DNA from: CALLPQ01 sp964479275
GTDB lineage: Bacteria > Pseudomonadota > Alphaproteobacteria > Caulobacterales > Parvularculaceae
NCBI GenBank assembly: GCA_964479275.1
Contig: CAYZLR010000005.1
Span: 3,743 to 67,742, forward strand
Direction of reading: 5' to 3'
Length of the DNA: 64,000 bases
Shown here in pieces: positions 8,782-17,713 of the stretch; position 1 is the stretch's first letter, and the number at the start of each line of letters is the position of its first letter. The notes below the pieces were generated by a model. The model was not told where the DNA came from, made no database searches, and saw nothing but the letters and a program-made list of their open reading frames with translations. Position numbers and translations under genes: made by a program.

Positions 8782-10191
8782 ATGTACGCCAACGTAACAA
8801 AACCAAGTATCATTTTGAGACTGATCCGGTTCTTTTTCACATGGGAGAGCCCGACTTTAACGGCGATCTTGGTCATTTTAGCCGGTTTACCATTTATTAT
8901 CCTTACTTTTCTTAGCCCTGTTTTGCTCAATCCTATACCATTAGAGCTCGTTCTTGGTGATTTGGCGGATGCACGCGCGTTAAAAGCAGGCACTCTCTCA
9001 TTGATGGAGACAGAAAATCCGATAGCCTTAATATTTATCGCCGTTGCTGATATGTTTGGAGGGGAACCGGGCCGTGTAATGATTATTGCGCGAGCGATCT
9101 TAGCCCTTTTGATTTTGACGGGTTTTACCATTTTTACTAAATCACGCCTTCCGGTTTTAATAGCTGCATTTTTATCGGCGCTGATAACCGTTAATATCTT
9201 AAATCCTTATGTTTCACTACATAACATACCCTTTATACTTGCTTGCCTTTTATCTTTTGGATTTTTAGTCCCCCCGCAAATTAATTTGCAGGCACCAAAA
9301 CCCTCTTATGCTTTTATTGGGGAAAGTATCATTGGTGCAGTTTTACTCATTGGGTTATTTTTATCTGGTATAGTCATGCAAGTTGTAGCGTTTTTGGTTT
9401 TGACGCTTTCTGCTTTTATGGGAGGGCAGCGGCGAGGCATTCGGTATTTTGCTAGCTTAGTTTTTGTTTTTGTTATCTTGGCCGTTATTTCTATTCTGAA
9501 GCCAGAAGTAATAAATATTTTTGTTAATACCCCCTACGAAACGAGGATTATCAATATTCCAGATGGGAATTTAATGATGCTATCGGGGGGGAACGTAATT
9601 ATTGCATTATCTTTTTTAGCATCGGTTTTGTTATTCGGGGCTAAAGCTAATGTGTATACTTTGCTATATAACAGACCGGCAAAATCTGGAATTTTACTAG
9701 GTGCGTGTGCAGCTATAAGTGTGTTTTTTCTACTCGGGGTGCAGGTGGAAAATTCATTTAATAAACTCTACGCTCAATACTTGATTGAAGATAAAGTCGA
9801 TAACATACAATTTGCGATGATCGATTTAAGCCATGAGTATGATCAAAACCATGCAACGCTTGGCACCTCTTTTCTCGATATATTCTTAACCAGAATGAAA
9901 ATGTTAGAAAGGTTTCATACCAATAAGATTTCAATAATCACAAACACTGATATCGCCTGTATCTTGACCAATCCTAATAATGAAAAACCAAAAGAGCACC
10001 CATCTGATCGCTCGTGTTACGCAGATGGTTTGCGAGCTGTAAAATTTTCTGATATTGTCATCGTTCCGCGTTTCAAAATTAATCTTGAAACTGACCGTTT
10101 GATTGAACGTTCAGAGGGTATTCTCTATAGTGAATTTAAACATATTGAAAGTGATGATATGTGGGATATATGGCAACGTAAAAAAAATTAA
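8782..10191 (+). CDS. Unrecognised polytopic membrane protein with periplasmic C-terminal domain
   Basis: I do not recognise this 469-residue protein. It has an N-terminal cytoplasmic-looking basic stretch and then roughly ten hydrophobic helices up to about residue 330. A soluble tail of about 140 residues follows (from QVENSFNKLY) and includes two cysteines (DIACILTNP, DRSCYAD). The topology, many helices then an extracytoplasmic domain, resembles polytopic glycosyltransferases of the ArnT/GT-C kind, but I see no catalytic signature. The adjacent cysQ, sugar-transferase and ugd genes suggest a surface-polysaccharide role (inference only). It is AT-rich relative to its neighbours. A 270-bp region upstream holds no gene and probably carries divergent promoters. 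Confidence 0.7.
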   Translation: MYANVTKPSIILRLIRFFFTWESPTLTAILVILAGLPFIILTFLSPVLLNPIPLELVLGDLADARALKAGTLSLMETENPIALIFIAVADMFGGEPGRVMIIARAILALLILTGFTIFTKSRLPVLIAAFLSALITVNILNPYVSLHNIPFILACLLSFGFLVPPQINLQAPKPSYAFIGESIIGAVLLIGLFLSGIVMQVVAFLVLTLSAFMGGQRRGIRYFASLVFVFVILAVISILKPEVINIFVNTPYETRIINIPDGNLMMLSGGNVIIALSFLASVLLFGAKANVYTLLYNRPAKSGILLGACAAISVFFLLGVQVENSFNKLYAQYLIEDKVDNIQFAMIDLSHEYDQNHATLGTSFLDIFLTRMKMLERFHTNKISIITNTDIACILTNPNNEKPKEHPSDRSCYADGLRAVKFSDIVIVPRFKINLETDRLIERSEGILYSEFKHIESDDMWDIWQRKKN

Positions 10192-10192
10192 T

Positions 10193-11002
10193 CTATTTAT
10201 TTTTAAATGGGTTATAGCCAAAGGCCATAAACTCTGGGTTATCGAACCCACGATTTTCTTTTTTATAGTACAAGCGCTCTCGCGAAGGATGAATTAATAC
10301 GCAACCTCCTGCGGCTTCTAATATTGCTTGCCCTGCTGCGGTGTCCCATTCCATGGTCCGGCCCAGCCTGGGATATATATCGGCTTTCCCTTCTGCAATT
10401 CGGCAAAATTTTAACGATGATCCGGCGGTCACAAATTCCTTAATCGTCATTTCGGCTAGAACTGATTTTGTTTTTGCATTGCTATTCAAGCGACTTGTAA
10501 TTGCAGTTACGGCAGCTTTAGTTGTTGCAGGATCAATATTTTTTACGGCAATGGATACAGCCTCGGTATTAGCAGGTGCTTGTTTAAAAGCCTTTCCACA
10601 AACAGCATAATAGAGTTCATTTAAAACCGGCGCATAAATCACCCCCAAAACTGGAAATTGATTTCGAATAAGGGCGATATTGACAGTAAATTCATCAGTG
10701 CGGTTGATGAAATCTCGTGTTCCATCCAGGGGATCAACAAGAAAAAACTCTGAGCCGAGAGACTGACCAATCTTTGTTATGTCACCTGAACTCGCGGCCT
10801 CTTCAGCCATGATTGGGATATCTGGTAAAATTTTACCAAGTTCTTCAATAATTATTTTTTCGGCGCGTTCATCGGCAATGGTGACAAATGTGCCATCGGC
10901 CTTAGTTCTTGAGATAAATTCTTGCTGATAAACATTAATAATTTCTCTTCCCGCTTTTATGACAATAGCAAGTAATTTTTCTATCAATTGATGATCATTC
11001 AT
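10193..11002 (-). CDS. cysQ: 3'(2'),5'-bisphosphate nucleotidase
   Basis: CysQ hydrolyses adenosine 3',5'-bisphosphate (PAP), the by-product of sulphate assimilation and sulphotransferases, to AMP. The 269-residue protein belongs to the Mg-dependent, lithium-sensitive inositol-monophosphatase fold. The metal site motif DPLDGTRDFINRTDEF is at about 92-107, an upstream acidic EEAA is near 70-73, and the second motif EWDTAAGQAILEAAGG is near 223-238. It converges on the preceding membrane-protein gene with only one base between stop codons. In alphaproteobacteria cysQ often sits beside polysaccharide genes, as here. Confidence 0.92.
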   Translation of the reverse strand: MNDHQLIEKLLAIVIKAGREIINVYQQEFISRTKADGTFVTIADERAEKIIIEELGKILPDIPIMAEEAASSGDITKIGQSLGSEFFLVDPLDGTRDFINRTDEFTVNIALIRNQFPVLGVIYAPVLNELYYAVCGKAFKQAPANTEAVSIAVKNIDPATTKAAVTAITSRLNSNAKTKSVLAEMTIKEFVTAGSSLKFCRIAEGKADIYPRLGRTMEWDTAAGQAILEAAGGCVLIHPSRERLYYKKENRGFDNPEFMAFGYNPFKNK

Positions 11003-11305
11003 TTATCAAAAGTTCCTGAAACATAGGGTGTATTTTTAAAATAGCTTAGGATATGAGTTGACTGGTGTATTGGGTTGAGCTGTGAAAATGGGGGTGGTTG
11101 TTATTGGGTAACAGCCTTAAATTGTGCAGAAAATAACGATACTCACATGTTTTCTTTACCTTATTGTCGGACTAATAAGGTATTGACTCCATTAATCATA
11201 GTGATGCCTTCAAAAAACTGGGATTTATCTCTCGTGTGAATATTGTAGAAGATTTAAAATCTCCTTTTACCATCGACTAGACTAAAAATGAGTTAGGGAC
11301 GCAGT
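11003..11305. other. Intergenic region between cysQ and the sugar transferase, with a palindrome
   Basis: This is a 303-bp region between divergently transcribed genes that must hold both promoters. It contains a perfect palindrome, ACCTTATT (11158-11165) and AATAAGGT (11174-11181), with an 8-bp centre. This could be an operator for the polysaccharide genes. I see no gene or RNA in the rest. Confidence 0.4.
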
Positions 11306-12835
11306 ATGATTGAGCCTAAAATAGGTGATCAGTCGGAAAATAGAGCAAGGGCCTCTCAAGCGGAAACTTCCGGGGAGACCCTAAACGAGGTATTTTCTGA
11401 TTATTCTGACTTGGATACAGATGGGGTGCGTCAACGCAGAAGATTTGCGAGAGAGCTGTATGGCGATCTCGTTCAATTTTTTGATTTTCTCCTAATCATA
11501 GCGACTTCAATCATTATTGCGCATGTGTATCATCAAGGGCTCAATAATCTGGAATATGAATTCCAGCTCTATGCAACAGCAGGCATTATTGGGGCCACCG
11601 GGTTTTCCGCGGTTTCTCGCCGAGATGGGTATTATGAATTTGATCAATTGCTCACTTTGCGCGGTGCGATCCGCTCAATTTTCACGCAATGGTCAACTAT
11701 CATTCTGGCTCTGTTAGCATTTGGCTTTGCGCTCAAAGTATCCCAGTCATATTCCCGGATTTGGTTGTTTTCTTGGGGGATCATTACGCCGCTTTTTTTA
11801 TTAACATCTCGCGTTATCGCGACATATAGCTTGAAGCGCACCACCAGTCATGATGGTGTTTTCTCCCGACGAATTGCCATTATTGGCGCAAATCCTTTAG
11901 CGGTTAAGCTCGCTGATAGGGCAGTTCATTCTAAAGATCCGGTGACTATTGTGGGTATTTATGATCGTGAAAGCGGTCGGGTAGGGGCCGTAAAAGGACT
12001 TTATAGTGGCGGTAATTTGGAAGACCTTATCAGAGCGGCCCGCAATGATGAAGTTGATGATATTATTGTAGCTATGGATACGACAAATTCAAAAGAGTTA
12101 AAAAAACTCATAGGTGTTTTGTCCACTTTGCCGGTTTCCATTGCTTTAGCCCCGAACGAAAATTGGCTTGATCATTCTGGCGGGGAGCTCATTCGCTCGG
12201 CTGATTCCCCACTGCTCAATTTGTATCGCCGCCCATTAGAGGGATGGGGAAGCATATTAAAAATGCTGGAAGACCGTATCCTCGGCTCTATTATATTGAT
12301 TGCCGTAAGTCCGATCATGTTAATGTGCATCATCGCTGTGAAATTGCAGGGTAAAGGTCCTATCTTTTTCTCTCAACAGCGTCATGGATTTAACAATGAA
12401 GTTTTTAAGATTTATAAGTTTCGATCAATGACGGTCGCTGAAGATGGAGATGATATTGTTCAGGCCAAAAAAGGGGATGCGCGCGTTACGCCGATTGGTG
12501 CTTTCCTGCGGCGCTATTCTTTGGATGAATTACCGCAACTGATTAATGTGGTTAAAGGGGATATGTCGCTTGTCGGTCCACGTCCTCACGCCTTGGCCCA
12601 CAATCATCAATATGCGCGTACTGTTGAAAATTATTCTGGCCGACACAAAGTTAAGCCAGGGATTACAGGGTGGGCGCAAGTGAGCGGATTTAGAGGCGAG
12701 ACATCAGAAAACGAAATGATGGAAGATCGTGTGCGCTGTGATCTTGAATATATTGACAATTGGTCGCTCTATTTCGACGCAAAAATTTTAGTATTCACCG
12801 TTGCTGCCGTTTTGTTCCCTAAGAATGCCCATTAA
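11306..12835 (+). CDS. Undecaprenyl-phosphate glucose phosphotransferase (WcaJ/EpsE type)
   Basis: This membrane enzyme starts exopolysaccharide repeat units by moving a hexose-1-phosphate from its UDP-sugar to undecaprenyl phosphate. The 509-residue protein has a charged cytoplasmic N-terminus (about 1-50) and four to five membrane helices (about 54-170). A Rossmann-like CoA-binding_3 region follows (RRIAIIGANPLAVKLADRAV, about 192-211). One more membrane-embedded hairpin (about 320-348) leads into the catalytic bacterial sugar transferase domain with KIYKFRSM, LRRYSLDELPQL, LVGPRPHA and VKPGITGWAQV. This is the full PNPT layout of WcaJ. The start follows AGGGACGC. The next gene supplies UDP-glucuronate. 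Which sugar is transferred cannot be read from the sequence. Confidence 0.92.
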   Translation: MIEPKIGDQSENRARASQAETSGETLNEVFSDYSDLDTDGVRQRRRFARELYGDLVQFFDFLLIIATSIIIAHVYHQGLNNLEYEFQLYATAGIIGATGFSAVSRRDGYYEFDQLLTLRGAIRSIFTQWSTIILALLAFGFALKVSQSYSRIWLFSWGIITPLFLLTSRVIATYSLKRTTSHDGVFSRRIAIIGANPLAVKLADRAVHSKDPVTIVGIYDRESGRVGAVKGLYSGGNLEDLIRAARNDEVDDIIVAMDTTNSKELKKLIGVLSTLPVSIALAPNENWLDHSGGELIRSADSPLLNLYRRPLEGWGSILKMLEDRILGSIILIAVSPIMLMCIIAVKLQGKGPIFFSQQRHGFNNEVFKIYKFRSMTVAEDGDDIVQAKKGDARVTPIGAFLRRYSLDELPQLINVVKGDMSLVGPRPHALAHNHQYARTVENYSGRHKVKPGITGWAQVSGFRGETSENEMMEDRVRCDLEYIDNWSLYFDAKILVFTVAAVLFPKNAH

Positions 12836-13008
12836 CGATATTTTCTTAATTGAAAATTGCTTGAGACGGTTAAGCCGTACACATATAGCTGTATTCGCTG
12901 AAAATGATGCCATTCTCCTCTGTCAAAATACACATAACTTCGCTATATCAATCGTAAGAATTTAAAAAATAGCTGAGAATTTCTCAGTTAAAAATTGAGA
13001 GGGTTTCC

Positions 13009-14310
13009 ATGCGCGTAGTAATGGTTGGAACGGGGTATGTTGGGTTGGTATCAGGAGCCTGTTTTGCTGACTTTGGCCATGATGTCACTTGCGTCGATAA
13101 AGATATCGATAAAATCGACAAGCTTAAGGCCGGGGAAATTCCTATTTATGAGCCTGGTCTTGAGGCTTTAGTTGCTGAAAATGTTAAGGCTGGGCGTTTA
13201 AATTTCACCACTGATTTGGCCGCGTCTATCCCAGATGCTGATGCTGTCTTTATTGCTGTGGGAACACCATCAAGGCGCGGTGATGGTTTTGCTGATCTCA
13301 GTTATGTCTATGCGGCAGCGGAAGAGATTGCCGCATCGTTGTCTGGGTATACTGTTGTGGTAACAAAGTCGACGGTCCCGGTGGGCACAGGAAGCGAAGT
13401 TGAAGCGATTATCAAACGAACCCGGCCCGAAGCTGATTTTGACGTGGCATCAAACCCTGAATTTTTACGCGAAGGTGCGGCTATTGAAGATTTTAAACGC
13501 CCAGATCGTGTTGTCGTTGGGGCTGAAGATGATCGTGCCATTGAGATTATGCGCGAGTTATATCGCCCCCTTTACATAAACGAGACACCAATCGTTTTCA
13601 CGAATCGCGCGACTTCGGAACTGATTAAGTATGCCGCCAATGCATTTTTGGCCACAAAAATCACTTTCATCAATGAAATGGCCGATCTATGTGAAAAGGT
13701 TGGGGCTGATGTTCAAGAGGTTGCTAGAGGGATTGGTCTCGATGGTCGGATCGGGGCGAAGTTCCTTCATGCAGGTCCCGGTTATGGGGGCTCTTGCTTT
13801 CCTAAAGATACGCTTGCGCTGGCAAAAACAGCACAGCAAGTTGGGGCTCCAACAAGAATTGTGGAAGCGGTTGTGACGATCAATGATGAACGTAAGAAAG
13901 CCATGGCTCAGCGCGTTATTGATGCTTGTGGCGGCGATGTAAAAGGGAAAACTATTGCTGTTCTTGGGTTAACTTTTAAACCAAATACGGATGATATGCG
14001 CGATGCTCCAGCATTGGATATTATTCCGATGTTACAAGCTGCGGGAGCTGAGATTAGGGCTTATGATCCTGCGGGAATGAAAGAGAGTCAGCATCTTCTT
14101 AAAAATGTTGAATTTTGCGAAGGCCCCTATGAGACTTTAGAAAAAGCTGACATTGTTGTTCTTATCACCGAATGGGATGTTTTTAGAGCTCTTGACCTGC
14201 AACGCATGAAATCATTAATGACAACCCCAATAATGGTTGACCTTAGAAATGTTTACCGACCAAGTGTGATGGTACAAAACGGCTTTCAATATGCTTCCAT
14301 AGGACGATAG
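13009..14310 (+). CDS. ugd: UDP-glucose 6-dehydrogenase
   Basis: Ugd oxidises UDP-glucose twice to UDP-glucuronate, a precursor for acidic polysaccharides. The 433-residue protein has a complete NAD-binding N-terminus (MVGTGYVGLVSGACFADFGH, about 4-23). The central helices include the NPEFLREG segment near 152-159. The catalytic cysteine lies in GPGYGGSCFPKDT (about 256-268), and the C-terminal UDP-binding domain has TFKPNTDDMRDAP. The ribosome site GAGAGGG is strong. A small palindrome (CTGAGA/TCTCAG, 12973-12987) lies 21 bp upstream of the ATG and may fold in the leader. The gene is codirectional with the sugar transferase 173 bp upstream and probably acts in the same pathway. Confidence 0.96.
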   Translation: MRVVMVGTGYVGLVSGACFADFGHDVTCVDKDIDKIDKLKAGEIPIYEPGLEALVAENVKAGRLNFTTDLAASIPDADAVFIAVGTPSRRGDGFADLSYVYAAAEEIAASLSGYTVVVTKSTVPVGTGSEVEAIIKRTRPEADFDVASNPEFLREGAAIEDFKRPDRVVVGAEDDRAIEIMRELYRPLYINETPIVFTNRATSELIKYAANAFLATKITFINEMADLCEKVGADVQEVARGIGLDGRIGAKFLHAGPGYGGSCFPKDTLALAKTAQQVGAPTRIVEAVVTINDERKKAMAQRVIDACGGDVKGKTIAVLGLTFKPNTDDMRDAPALDIIPMLQAAGAEIRAYDPAGMKESQHLLKNVEFCEGPYETLEKADIVVLITEWDVFRALDLQRMKSLMTTPIMVDLRNVYRPSVMVQNGFQYASIGR

Positions 14311-14375
14311 AACGAATAAACACATACCGCTTCTTCCAGGGACGGATGATAACTGATTAGAAAACGAGAGTACAA

Positions 14376-15068
14376 ATGGCTGATTTAAAATTATACGATC
14401 TCGCTGGCGCTGATTGCAATGTTCGCTTTAGCCCCTTTTGCTGGTTGGCAAAGTTTGGCTTGCTGCACAAAGGGTTAGATTTTGAAACTGTAGCGCTCGG
14501 CTTTTTACCCAAATGTGATTACCCCGATGCGGATTACGCTAAATTGCCTATGTTACATGATGGTGATGACCTCATCAAAGATAGTGCAGAAATATTGGCG
14601 CATCTCGATAGGAAATATCAAGATCATCCCTTAACGGATAGTGAAGAAGCGGCAGCACGATCGCAGGAGATCCAAAAATGGATGGGCGAGGAATTGTTTC
14701 CTGCGCTCGGGCCACTGATGTTTCATCGTGTTGCAAATGCTATTACGCATGAAGATGCTGAGTATTTTCGAAAAACACGTGAGGAACGTTTTGGCATGAG
14801 TTTGGAAAAATTAGCGTCATCTCCAGATTTGCCACAAAATGTTACAAAAGCACTGACGACGTTAGGGACTATTTTAGGGGATAATCCATTTTTAGGGGGC
14901 AACAATCCTGACTTGTCAGATTATCTTGCGGCTTCTCCACTGATGTGGAAACATTCCATCTCTTCTGAAGCGCTATATGAGATTCCGGAAAATATAATCA
15001 GTTGGTTTGATCGCATCAGCCGATATTATGACCATCCCTCAATGAAAATTCATTGTGCAAACTGCTAG
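14376..15068 (+). CDS. Glutathione S-transferase, beta-etherase-like
   Basis: The 230-residue protein has a thioredoxin-like N-terminal domain with FSPFCWLAKFGLLHKGLDFE (about 19-38), the SPF(C)W pattern of the beta-etherase (LigE/LigF)-like group. KLPMLHDGDDLIKDSAEI follows at about 56-74, then a helical C-terminal domain. A cysteine sits in the active-site-like loop. The substrate is unknown. It is the first of three closely spaced plus-strand genes: the COQ10-like gene starts 16 bp after it and mmsB another 9 bp on. No strong terminator separates it from ugd. Confidence 0.85.
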   Translation: MADLKLYDLAGADCNVRFSPFCWLAKFGLLHKGLDFETVALGFLPKCDYPDADYAKLPMLHDGDDLIKDSAEILAHLDRKYQDHPLTDSEEAAARSQEIQKWMGEELFPALGPLMFHRVANAITHEDAEYFRKTREERFGMSLEKLASSPDLPQNVTKALTTLGTILGDNPFLGGNNPDLSDYLAASPLMWKHSISSEALYEIPENIISWFDRISRYYDHPSMKIHCANC

Positions 15069-15084
15069 GGACTAACAGATATTT

Positions 15085-15555
15085 ATGGTGCAGCGTCAGC
15101 AGGAAATAAAACTTCCCTTTTCACCTAAGGCTATGTTTGATTTGGTCGCAGATGTGGAGTGTTACCCTGAGTTTGTTCCCTATTGTACTGGGCTGCGTAT
15201 TCTAAAGCGGTCTCAGCACAATGATACCGATATCTTACTTGCACAGATGATTGTTCAGTATAAGGTTTTTCGGGAACAATTTAAGTGTAAGGTCATCTTA
15301 GATCCCACACGCTTAACGATTGACGTTGATTTTGTTGAAGGGCCGATCAAAAAACTTGAGAATAAATGGCGTTTTCACGATTTGGACGATGCAGGCTCGA
15401 AAACAGACTTCTTTATTGATTTTGAATTCAATAATTTTCTCCTGCAAAATGCTAGCAATAGAGCTTTTGATAAAGTCTATACGTATCTAACCAATGCATT
15501 TGTGGAAAGAGCTCATCACTTACATGGATCAAACTCAACTGAAGCACTGACATAA
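15085..15555 (+). CDS. COQ10/RatA-type START-domain protein
   Basis: The 156-residue protein belongs to the polyketide-cyclase/START-like family of mitochondrial COQ10 and bacterial RatA. The signature is the block with LPFSPKAMFDLVADVECYPEFVPYC at about residues 8-32, and the late segment FEFNNFLLQN. COQ10 proteins bind ubiquinone or its precursors and help deliver them to the respiratory chain. E. coli RatA has been reported to affect 70S assembly. In alphaproteobacteria the ubiquinone role is the more likely one (inference). It sits in a tight group with a glutathione transferase and a 3-hydroxyisobutyrate dehydrogenase-like gene. Confidence 0.88.
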   Translation: MVQRQQEIKLPFSPKAMFDLVADVECYPEFVPYCTGLRILKRSQHNDTDILLAQMIVQYKVFREQFKCKVILDPTRLTIDVDFVEGPIKKLENKWRFHDLDDAGSKTDFFIDFEFNNFLLQNASNRAFDKVYTYLTNAFVERAHHLHGSNSTEALT

Positions 15556-15564
15556 GGTATAATA

Positions 15565-16455
15565 ATGACAAAAATAGGCTTTATTGGACTCGGGAATATG
15601 GGTGGCCCCATGGCGGCAAATCTTGCCAAAGCGGGTCATGAAGTTACAGCGACTGATCTATCTATTGGCGCTATCGACAGGGCAGTTGATGCTGGTTGTT
15701 TGCGCGGTGATACGGTTGCGGCATGTGTTCATGACGCCGAAATTGTGGTTACCATGCTACCTGCGGGCCCCCATGTTCTCTCTGTGTATAATGCCGCATA
15801 TGGCGTTTTGAAGAATGCCCAAAAAGGAGCTTTATTCATTGATAGCTCTACCATTGATGTTGTGTCTGCGCGTGAAGTTATTGGAGGGGCGCTCAAGCAA
15901 GGATTTGAGATGGTAGATGCGCCGGTCTCGGGCGGTGTTGGTGCGGCCCAAGCGGGCACATTGACCTTTATGGTTGGCGGTGAGGGCAGCTCTTTCAAAA
16001 AAGCTAAGCCCGTTTTAGAAATTATGGGAAAGAATATTTTCCACGCGGGTGCTGCCGGCAATGGTCAGGTCGCTAAAATTGCCAATAATATGCTGCTGGG
16101 TATCACCATGATTGGCACTTGCGAAGCTTTTAACCTAGCGCAAAAACTTGGCCTCGATGCTCAAACATTTTATGATATTTCCTCGACGGCATCGGGGCAA
16201 TCCTGGTCGATGACGTCCTACTGCCCGGCACCGGGGCCGGTTGAATCAGCACCTTCAAATAAAGAGTATGCACCGGGGTTTGCTGCGGCGATGATGTTAA
16301 AAGATATGCGTCTGGCTCAAGAAGCAGCGCATAGCGCTAAAGCCGCAACACCACTCGGTGCGCAAGCAGAAGCATTATATGCGTTGATGGAAAGTGCTGG
16401 CCGTGATGATCTGGATTTTTCAGGAGTGATGAAATTAATAAACGGTTCGCTATAA
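15565..16455 (+). CDS. mmsB: 3-hydroxyisobutyrate dehydrogenase
   Basis: The enzyme oxidises 3-hydroxyisobutyrate to methylmalonate semialdehyde in valine breakdown, using NAD. The 296-residue protein shows the family's nucleotide-binding start (KIGFIGLGNMGGPMAANLAK, about 3-22) and the substrate-binding DAPVSGGVGAAQAGTLTFMVGG (about 118-139). The catalytic lysine lies in GNGQVAKIANNMLLG (about 167-181). The length and the AEALYALMESAGRDDLDFSGVM end fit MmsB well. Other beta-hydroxyacid dehydrogenases (for example tartronate semialdehyde reductase) are close relatives and cannot be ruled out. It is the last gene of the GST-COQ10-mmsB group. Confidence 0.88.
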   Translation: MTKIGFIGLGNMGGPMAANLAKAGHEVTATDLSIGAIDRAVDAGCLRGDTVAACVHDAEIVVTMLPAGPHVLSVYNAAYGVLKNAQKGALFIDSSTIDVVSAREVIGGALKQGFEMVDAPVSGGVGAAQAGTLTFMVGGEGSSFKKAKPVLEIMGKNIFHAGAAGNGQVAKIANNMLLGITMIGTCEAFNLAQKLGLDAQTFYDISSTASGQSWSMTSYCPAPGPVESAPSNKEYAPGFAAAMMLKDMRLAQEAAHSAKAATPLGAQAEALYALMESAGRDDLDFSGVMKLINGSL

Positions 16456-16763
16456 CTGTTATCACGACTGATCATGAGATCGATTATTGATGATGTTTGG
16501 GGGATCTCTCTCGCTATAATGTGCGCGAAAAATTACCCCGACCCAAATGTAATCAAAAATGTAATCAAGGAAGTGCTATAGCTTATTGTTTTATCGGATT
16601 TTGCTAACCCCCAATGGGTCGTCACTTGGTCTAAATCATTTTGCGTGACTGTGGGAACCGATTGAACTGCAATAAATGTGAAATAAGAAAGACTTAAAGC
16701 ACCTTGGCGATTCAATTTGAGGTGGAGGTGTTTTAAAATAGTTTTTACCACTGCGATAGAGGT
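16456..16763. other. Intergenic region between mmsB and the peroxiredoxin
   Basis: About 300 bp between the 3' end of mmsB and the terminator of the peroxiredoxin gene. It contains one copy of a 43-bp palindromic repeat (16694-16736), described separately. An 87-codon minus-strand open frame runs through the repeat and the terminator and does not look coding. No other feature is evident. Confidence 0.5.
16694..16736 (+). repeat. 43-bp palindromic interspersed repeat, copy 1
   Basis: The arms TTAAAGCACCT (16694-16704) and AGGTGTTTTAA (16726-16736) are complementary, with one G-T-type mismatch. Between them is the core GGCGATTCAATTTGA. A second copy at 17634-17676 matches at 36 of 43 positions, with the 15-bp core fully conserved. 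Core conservation exceeds arm conservation, which is unusual for a plain terminator and suggests a REP-like element or protein site. Confidence 0.55.
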
Positions 16764-16802
16764 AAAAAAGTGTGGCACACTCTTTCGAAGTGCCACACTT
16801 TT
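16764..16802 (-). terminator. Rho-independent terminator of the peroxiredoxin gene
   Basis: A 13-bp perfect stem (16790-16802 with 16766-16778) with an 11-nt loop is followed on the minus strand by six T. It lies 74 bp downstream of the peroxiredoxin stop codon and is oriented for that gene. Confidence 0.9.
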
Positions 16803-16876
16803 AAAATCAATGGTAATGATATGGTATTCTGACGCGCGACAAATACGCTATGTTAAATAATGCGCCAGATCACATC

Positions 16877-17398
16877 TTATGCGCGTTCTTTAAGCCAGTT
16901 TAGCATTGTTTTCGCATCTGAAACTTCGAAAGGGTCAGAAGGACAATTATCATCGAAACCAGCTTCAGAGAAGATTTTTTCGACTTCGCCATCATTGATA
17001 AAGGCCGAATAACGCCATGAGCGCATTCCGAAACCCAGATTGTCTTTGTCAACGAGCATACCCATTTTGCGGGTGAACTCGCCCGATCCATCAGGCAATA
17101 GACGTACATTTTCCACACCCATATGCTTGCCCCATTGGAACATCACAAAGGCATCGTTCACGCTGAGGCAGATAACTTCGTCAACGCCAAGAGCTTTAAA
17201 TTCCTCTATTGCTGCTTCATAACCTGGTAAGTGAGTTGATGAGCATGTTGGTGTGAAGGCGCCTGGCAGAGCAAACAAAACAACTTTACGGTTTTTAAAA
17301 AGTTCATCGCTGGTAACATCTTGCCAGCGAAAAGGATTATCACCTTCAATAGATTCATCGCGGACACGGGTTTTAAACGTAACTTGAGGGGCTTTCAT
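16877..17398 (-). CDS. Peroxiredoxin (Prx5 family)
   Basis: This thiol peroxidase reduces hydrogen peroxide and organic hydroperoxides. The 173-residue protein carries the peroxidatic-cysteine motif PGAFTPTCSSTHLPGY (about 43-58 from the chosen start). A second cysteine in DDNCPSDPF near the C-terminus may act as the resolving residue. The Prx5-type WRYSAFINDGEVEKIF strand is also present. I place the start at the ATG ending at 17398, because GGAG lies 9 nt before it. The longer frame begins with TTG and would include the ribosome site itself. It is a single gene with its own terminator. Confidence 0.93.
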   Translation of the reverse strand: MKAPQVTFKTRVRDESIEGDNPFRWQDVTSDELFKNRKVVLFALPGAFTPTCSSTHLPGYEAAIEEFKALGVDEVICLSVNDAFVMFQWGKHMGVENVRLLPDGSGEFTRKMGMLVDKDNLGFGMRSWRYSAFINDGEVEKIFSEAGFDDNCPSDPFEVSDAKTMLNWLKERA

Positions 17399-17713
17399 CT
17401 TTATAATCTCCAAAATTTTTTTTATGTGGTGGGAATCACATGATTTAATATGGGGAGGTATATCGGGAAATGTCGCATTTTAGAAATAAATAATACGAAT
17501 TATGAGTATCGGTTTAGTCGATCTGTGAACTACGTCACCTTAATAAATAGAGTATTGATGTAATTATCAGAATCCACATGATAAATTTAGATTAATTTGT
17601 CCAGGCACCTAATCGCTAGGACAGATTTTGCTCGTAAAGTACCTCGGCGATTCAATTTGAAGTTGAGGGGCTTTAACGTTTTAGGCTCGGCGTCTATGCT
17701 CTCGGAAAATGCT
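17399..17713. other. Intergenic region between the peroxiredoxin and the kelch gene
   Basis: A 315-bp region between two minus-strand genes. The part next to the peroxiredoxin must hold its promoter. The rest contains copy 2 of the palindromic repeat (17634-17676). That copy lies inside a wider inverted repeat, GGACAGATTTTGCT (17619-17632) against AGCAAAAACCTGTCC (17721-17735), whose right arm is inside the kelch coding end. No gene is visible. Confidence 0.5.
17634..17676 (+). repeat. 43-bp palindromic interspersed repeat, copy 2
   Basis: This is the second copy of the element at 16694-16736 (36 of 43 identical), in the same orientation and about 940 bp away. The arms are AAAGTACCTC and GAGGGGCTTT, with two mismatches, around the conserved core GGCGATTCAATTTGA. 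It lies just downstream of the kelch gene. Confidence 0.55.

Noticed and set aside
16533..16796. 87-codon minus-strand open frame between mmsB and the peroxiredoxin
   Set aside because: It runs through the palindromic repeat and the strong terminator, and it shows no protein-like pattern.
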